From: a bacterium
GTDB lineage: Bacteria > BMS3Abin14
Length of the DNA stretch: 8,505 nucleotides
Assembly: GCA_022865845.1 (NCBI GenBank)
Contig: JALHUC010000609.1
Coordinates: 1 to 8,505, forward strand
Direction: 5' to 3'
A program made the position numbers and the translations under genes. Below, in pieces: positions 5,866-8,505 of this stretch. How positions within the stretch are numbered: position 1 is the first letter of the stretch; each line of letters starts with the position of its first letter. The notes under the pieces were generated by a model, which was given only the letters and a program-made list of their open reading frames with translations, searched no databases and was not told where the DNA came from.

Positions 5866-7215
5866 TCAGCTCTGCTCCCTTGATTCCAGTTTCTTCATCT
5901 TGCGCCAGATCGTGGTTTTGTCGACACCCAGCTCCCTGGCCGCGGCAGATCGCTTCCCACCGTGACGTTCAAGGGTTTCACTGATGACCAGTGCTTCGAT
6001 CTGGGCGAGGGTTTTCCCGGCAAAACTCACAGGAGGCGGGTCCATACGGCGGGACAAGGCCGCTGGCAGGTGCTCAGGGAGGATCAACCCTTCGGGACAC
6101 AGGATAAAAGCATGCTCAATGATATTTTCCAGTTCCCGAATATTTCCCGGCCAGTCGTGGTTCATGAACATCTCGATTGAACCGGGCGAAAGCCCCAGGA
6201 GGTTCTTCCGTGTAATACGGTTCATCCTGTGGATAAAGCTATCCACAATAGGCAGGATGTCCTCCTTCCTCTCGCGAAGCGGCGGCAGGCTTATCTGGAA
6301 TACGTTGACCCTGTAGTACAAATCCTGTCTGAAGCGGCCGGCACCAACCTCCTCGGACAGGTTTTTGTTGGTAGCGGCGATAATACGGACGTTGGATCTT
6401 ACCGTTCTGGTCGATCCCAGAGGCTCAAAACTCCTCTCCTGTATGACCCTCAAGAGCCGCGTCTGGAGAGCCGGGCTCACATCCCCGATCTCATCGAGGA
6501 AAATAGATCCCATATCCGCCTGGGCGAACCTTCCCGGCTTGTCCTTCCTGGCGTCTGTAAAGGCTCCCGCCTCATACCCGAAAAGTTCTGATTCCAGGAG
6601 CGTATCAGGTAGTGCACCACAGTTGACAACGATCATGGGCCCATCTTTCCTGGAACTCAACCTGTGGATAGCTTTTGCGATGAGGTCCTTCCCCGTCCCG
6701 CTCTCACCCTGGATAAGCACCGTGCTGTCACTCTCGGCTATGCGCGGAAGGATGGAGACGATCTCCCTCATCCTGCTGTTGTGGGAAATGATCCCTTCGA
6801 AAGGCGGCGCTCCCTGGACCTTTTTCTGCAGTTCCTCAAGGAGAGAGAGATCCCTGAAGGTCACGATGCCCCCGACCACCTTACCCGATCTGTCCATCAT
6901 GGGTGACGCCGTGACCTTGATAAAGGCCCTGTTGCCCCCGTCACAGGAAATGGAAACGGGGTATCTTATGAGCGACTTATCCTCGTTGACAGCTTTAACC
7001 AGGGGGCAGTCCGAACCGCATATGTCGGTATTGAAGACCTCGGAGCACTTTCTGCCCAGGGCCTGGGAGGCCGGGATACCGATGATCTGCTCCGCGGCCC
7101 GGTTCAAAGAGGTTATGACAAAATCGTTGTCGACTGTGAAGATCCCGTCGGCAATGGTGTCCATGATCGTTTCCGTCGTCATGGAATCCAACTTAAAACC
7201 CCCCTGCTCACCCAT
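5866..7215 (-). CDS. PAS-domain sigma54-dependent transcriptional activator (NtrC family)
   Basis: The 449-aa product starts behind AAGGGG six bases upstream (7222-7227). Residues 10-125 form a PAS sensor (DGIFTVDNDFVITSLNRAAE) with a cysteine cluster C57-x8-C66-x3-C70 that may bind a metal, cluster or heme, or sense redox. The AAA+ domain (about 140-375) has Walker A GESGTGKD (170-177), Walker B IFLDEIGD (238-245), the sigma54-contact loop GAFTDA (217-222, canonical GAFTGA), and WPGNIRELEN (355-364). A Fis-type helix-turn-helix ends the protein (about 402-445, RSAAARELGVDKTTIWRKM). By family knowledge it uses ATP hydrolysis to open sigma54 promoters. It lacks a receiver domain, so the signal should reach it directly through PAS. 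It is divergent from the acetyltransferase gene, whose upstream region has a matching palindrome, an IHF site and a sigma54 promoter, making that its likely target. Confidence 0.95.
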   Translation of the reverse strand: MGEQGGFKLDSMTTETIMDTIADGIFTVDNDFVITSLNRAAEQIIGIPASQALGRKCSEVFNTDICGSDCPLVKAVNEDKSLIRYPVSISCDGGNRAFIKVTASPMMDRSGKVVGGIVTFRDLSLLEELQKKVQGAPPFEGIISHNSRMREIVSILPRIAESDSTVLIQGESGTGKDLIAKAIHRLSSRKDGPMIVVNCGALPDTLLESELFGYEAGAFTDARKDKPGRFAQADMGSIFLDEIGDVSPALQTRLLRVIQERSFEPLGSTRTVRSNVRIIAATNKNLSEEVGAGRFRQDLYYRVNVFQISLPPLRERKEDILPIVDSFIHRMNRITRKNLLGLSPGSIEMFMNHDWPGNIRELENIIEHAFILCPEGLILPEHLPAALSRRMDPPPVSFAGKTLAQIEALVISETLERHGGKRSAAARELGVDKTTIWRKMKKLESREQS

Positions 7216-7286
7216 AAAAAACCCCTTGCTTGAACAGCTTTACCATTCTCTCAGTTAAGGATAGTTCACAACCCGCCGGGTGTCTA

Positions 7287-7299
7287 TTGCATATTGCAA
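7287..7299. promoter_or_regulatory. 13-bp palindrome, putative upstream activating sequence
   Basis: TTGCATATTGCAA: half-sites TTGCA and TGCAA around three bases. It lies about 146 bp upstream of the -24 element at 7439, in the usual range for enhancer sites of NtrC-family activators, and 72 bp from the activator's own start, so it could also mediate autoregulation. A degenerate second site, CTGCAAATTAGCATGCA (7323-7339), may exist nearby. Confidence 0.65.
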
Positions 7300-7365
7300 C
7301 GTTATTTAGTCAGGAGGAGCCACTGCAAATTAGCATGCACTGTTCAGGCAAAATATCCTCGTCGA

Positions 7366-7378
7366 CAACCGGTTGATA
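7366..7378 (-). promoter_or_regulatory. IHF binding site, exact consensus match
   Basis: CAACCGGTTGATA matches YAA-N4-TTGATW, the reverse complement of the IHF consensus WATCAA-N4-TTR, at every defined position. An A-rich tract (ATAAATAAAG) adjoins it. It lies between the putative enhancer (7287-7299) and the sigma54 promoter (7438-7454), where IHF bending would bring activator and polymerase together. Confidence 0.65.
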
Positions 7379-7383
7379 AATAA

Positions 7384-7414
7384 AGGGAAAAATAGGGACC
7401 ACCTCTTTTTCCCT
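7384..7414. other. 9-bp perfect inverted repeat between IHF site and promoter
   Basis: AGGGAAAAA (7384-7392) and TTTTTCCCT (7406-7414) with a 13-base spacer. It lies upstream of the predicted start site and so would not be in the acetyltransferase transcript. It may be a repressor site or add curvature through its A and T tracts. Read on the minus strand as RNA it has no following T-run. Confidence 0.35.
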
Positions 7415-7437
7415 GGAACCTGAGGGACCCCGAGAGG

Positions 7438-7454
7438 CGGAACGGAATATGCAA
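7438..7454 (+). promoter_or_regulatory. Sigma54 (-24/-12) promoter of the acetyltransferase gene
   Basis: CGGAACGGAATATGCAA has GG (7439-7440) and GC (7451-7452) ten bases apart. It agrees with TGGCACG-N4-TTGCA at GG, ACG, TGC and the following A. Transcription would start near 7463, giving a leader of about 83 bases before the GTG start. The palindrome and IHF site upstream complete the arrangement. Confidence 0.65.
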
Positions 7455-7545
7455 CTCCCTTTACGGAAAGAGTCACAGTAAGGATCGTATTCCCCATCGT
7501 AAGGCGGTGCGGAAAACGGCAAACCCGCTCGAAGGGAGGCACACC

Positions 7546-8154
7546 GTGAATCTCGACGCATATCCCAAGGACATAGTGCTCAAGGACGGATCTGCCCTCA
7601 CATTGCGACCCATGGTCAAGGAGGATGAACCGGGGCTCATGGAGTTCTTCGCCGCGATTCCAGAGGAGGAAAGGCTTTACCTGCGTAACGACGTGATCAA
7701 CCCCGAGGTGATCCGGTACTGGGTGGAGAACCTCGACTACGACAGGGTCCTGCCTATACTGGCCATTGACGGGAAAAATCGCATCGTGGGCAACGCCACC
7801 CTGCACTCCGACAGAAACAGCTGGGCCAGGCACATCGGCAGCATCCGGTTAACCGTCCATCCGGAGTACCGGCGCCATGGGCTGGCGAGGATCCTTGTTG
7901 GGGAATTGTACACCAACGCCCAGACCACCGACCTGGAAAAGATCGTGGCGGAGATCGTATTTATCCAGGAAGACGTCCGCCTGGCATTCAACCAACTTGG
8001 TTTCCGTACCGAAGCTGTCCTGAAGGAGCACCACCTGGACCCCAGGGGTAAAAAACATGATGTCATCATAATCAGCAACGACATCAGCCAGCTTTGGAAA
8101 ATGTGGCTGGAGCAATGTGAATCCGTATCCGGAGTGCTGCAGAAAGAGTACTAA
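7546..8154 (+). CDS. GNAT-family N-acetyltransferase
   Basis: A 202-aa protein. The GTG start (MNLDAYPKD) is favoured because AAGGGAGG lies six bases upstream; the longer frame from 7507 has no comparable site. DGSALTLRPMVKEDEPGL (15-31) is the usual first strand and helix. The acetyl-CoA pyrophosphate loop is at VHPEYRRHGLA (104-114, RxxGxA form), followed by the long helix to about 125. The C-terminal motif NQLGFRTEAVLKEHHLD...KKHDVII (149-175) is typical of small GNATs with a loop near the acceptor site. It transfers an acyl group from CoA to an amine; whether the acceptor is a protein, amino acid or small molecule cannot be told. A segment at residues 40-75 (EERLYLRNDVINPEVIRYW) recalls GNAT domains of lysine-acetylating Pat-type enzymes, but there is no nucleotide-binding domain. 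Expression is probably sigma54-dependent. Confidence 0.9.
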   Translation: MNLDAYPKDIVLKDGSALTLRPMVKEDEPGLMEFFAAIPEEERLYLRNDVINPEVIRYWVENLDYDRVLPILAIDGKNRIVGNATLHSDRNSWARHIGSIRLTVHPEYRRHGLARILVGELYTNAQTTDLEKIVAEIVFIQEDVRLAFNQLGFRTEAVLKEHHLDPRGKKHDVIIISNDISQLWKMWLEQCESVSGVLQKEY

Positions 8155-8158
8155 ACAC

Positions 8159-8214
8159 AGTCCAAAGTCCAAGGTTCAAAGTCCAAAGGTAGAGCGGTGA
8201 ACGGTGAACTGAAC
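8159..8214 (+). repeat. Two short heptamer arrays after the acetyltransferase gene
   Basis: AGTCCAA, AGTCCAA, GGTTCAA, AGTCCAA (8159-8186), then after a short linker GGTGAAC, GGTGAAC and a partial TGAAC (8196-8214). The unit sequence is unrelated to the arrays at 2753 and 3734 but the 7-nt period is the same. It begins four bases after the acetyltransferase stop and fills the gap to the convergent MFS gene. Confidence 0.75.
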
Positions 8215-8231
8215 AAATCTTTAACCACAGA

Positions 8232-8505
8232 TCAAGAGGTTTCTCCATTTATCTGTGAGCGCAGTTTCCAGATCACATAAAACATGGCAAGGAGAAGGGG
8301 CAGATTGAGACCGTTCACAACCTCCCAGCCCGCCATGAAGATAACGGTACCGGCGCTGAGGGAGGCGAGGGCCTGAAAGCCGAAGACAGTAAATTCGTTC
8401 ACCGCCTGAGCCTTGAAGCGCTCCGCCGGGCTGTAGCATCTGGTCAAAAGTGTCGTACCGCCAATAAAGAGAAAGTTCCAGCCTACCCCGAGAAGTACCA
8501 GCCCC
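8232..8505 (-). CDS. MFS transporter, C-terminal 90 residues (partial, cut by window edge)
   Basis: Only the end of the protein is in the window; the start lies beyond base 8505. The reading frame begins LVLLGVGWNFLFIGGTTLL, a membrane segment of the kind found near transmembrane helix 10 in major facilitator proteins. It continues with the cytoplasmic-type loop TRCYSPAERFKAQAVNEF, a helix FGFQALASLSAGTVIFMAGW, a last helix GLNLPLLLAMFYVIWKL, and a short polar tail RSQINGETS. The loop PAERxKxQAxNEF followed by an A-S-L-SAG helix is familiar from uncharacterised MFS_1 permeases. Substrate unknown. It is convergent with the acetyltransferase gene, 77 bp apart. Confidence 0.85.
   Translation of the reverse strand, partial: GLVLLGVGWNFLFIGGTTLLTRCYSPAERFKAQAVNEFTVFGFQALASLSAGTVIFMAGWEVVNGLNLPLLLAMFYVIWKLRSQINGETS

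Noticed and set aside
6365..7258. 297-aa open frame antisense to the sigma54 activator
   Set aside because: Shadow of a strongly conserved coding sequence.
7330..7833. 167-aa open frame antisense to the acetyltransferase
   Set aside because: It covers the GNAT motifs on the other strand and the regulatory region; no start signal.
8226..8257. CACAGAT...ATCTGTG inverted repeat at the end of the MFS gene
   Set aside because: Seven-bp stem with an 18-base loop, largely inside coding sequence, and no T-run on either strand.

Overview
The window reads as a moderately GC-rich chromosome segment of an anaerobic or facultatively anaerobic Gram-negative bacterium, most like Deltaproteobacteria/Desulfobacterota. 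The pointers are an outer-membrane beta-barrel with signal peptide, an Isf-type iron-sulfur flavoprotein, a B12-binding/radical SAM protein, a PAS-sigma54 activator with a cysteine-rich PAS domain, and many short tandem and REP-like intergenic repeats. The taxonomy is inferred from family content and style; there is no marker gene.

Layout. 30-827 (-): outer-membrane barrel with a large palindrome upstream. 828-2186: about 1.36 kb with no intact gene, packed with degenerate dispersed repeats, a REP doublet, two hairpin units and the remnant of an HTH tail resembling REP-associated transposases. 2187-2765 (+): iron-sulfur flavoprotein whose last codons and stop lie inside a heptamer array. 3003-3665 (+): unrecognised 220-aa protein, followed by a perfect 10 x 7-bp array. 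3814-5529 (-): radical SAM protein. 5866-7215 (-): PAS-AAA+-Fis sigma54 activator. 7546-8154 (+): GNAT acyltransferase, divergent from the activator. 8232-8505 (-): C-terminus of an MFS transporter, cut by the window edge.

The most coherent functional unit is 5529-8154. The 330-bp gap between activator and acetyltransferase carries, in order toward the acetyltransferase, a 13-bp palindrome TTGCATATTGCAA, an exact match to the IHF consensus, and a -24/-12 sigma54 promoter. This is the textbook UAS-IHF-sigma54 arrangement. Two more copies of the palindrome, centred 32 bp apart, sit just past the activator gene ahead of the radical SAM gene. I infer a small local regulon in which the activator controls the acetyltransferase and perhaps the radical SAM protein. 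Signal and substrates cannot be told from sequence.

The second theme is intergenic decoration. At least five tandem arrays with 7- or 8-nt period but unrelated unit sequences sit directly after gene ends, implying a period-specific expansion process rather than one spreading element.
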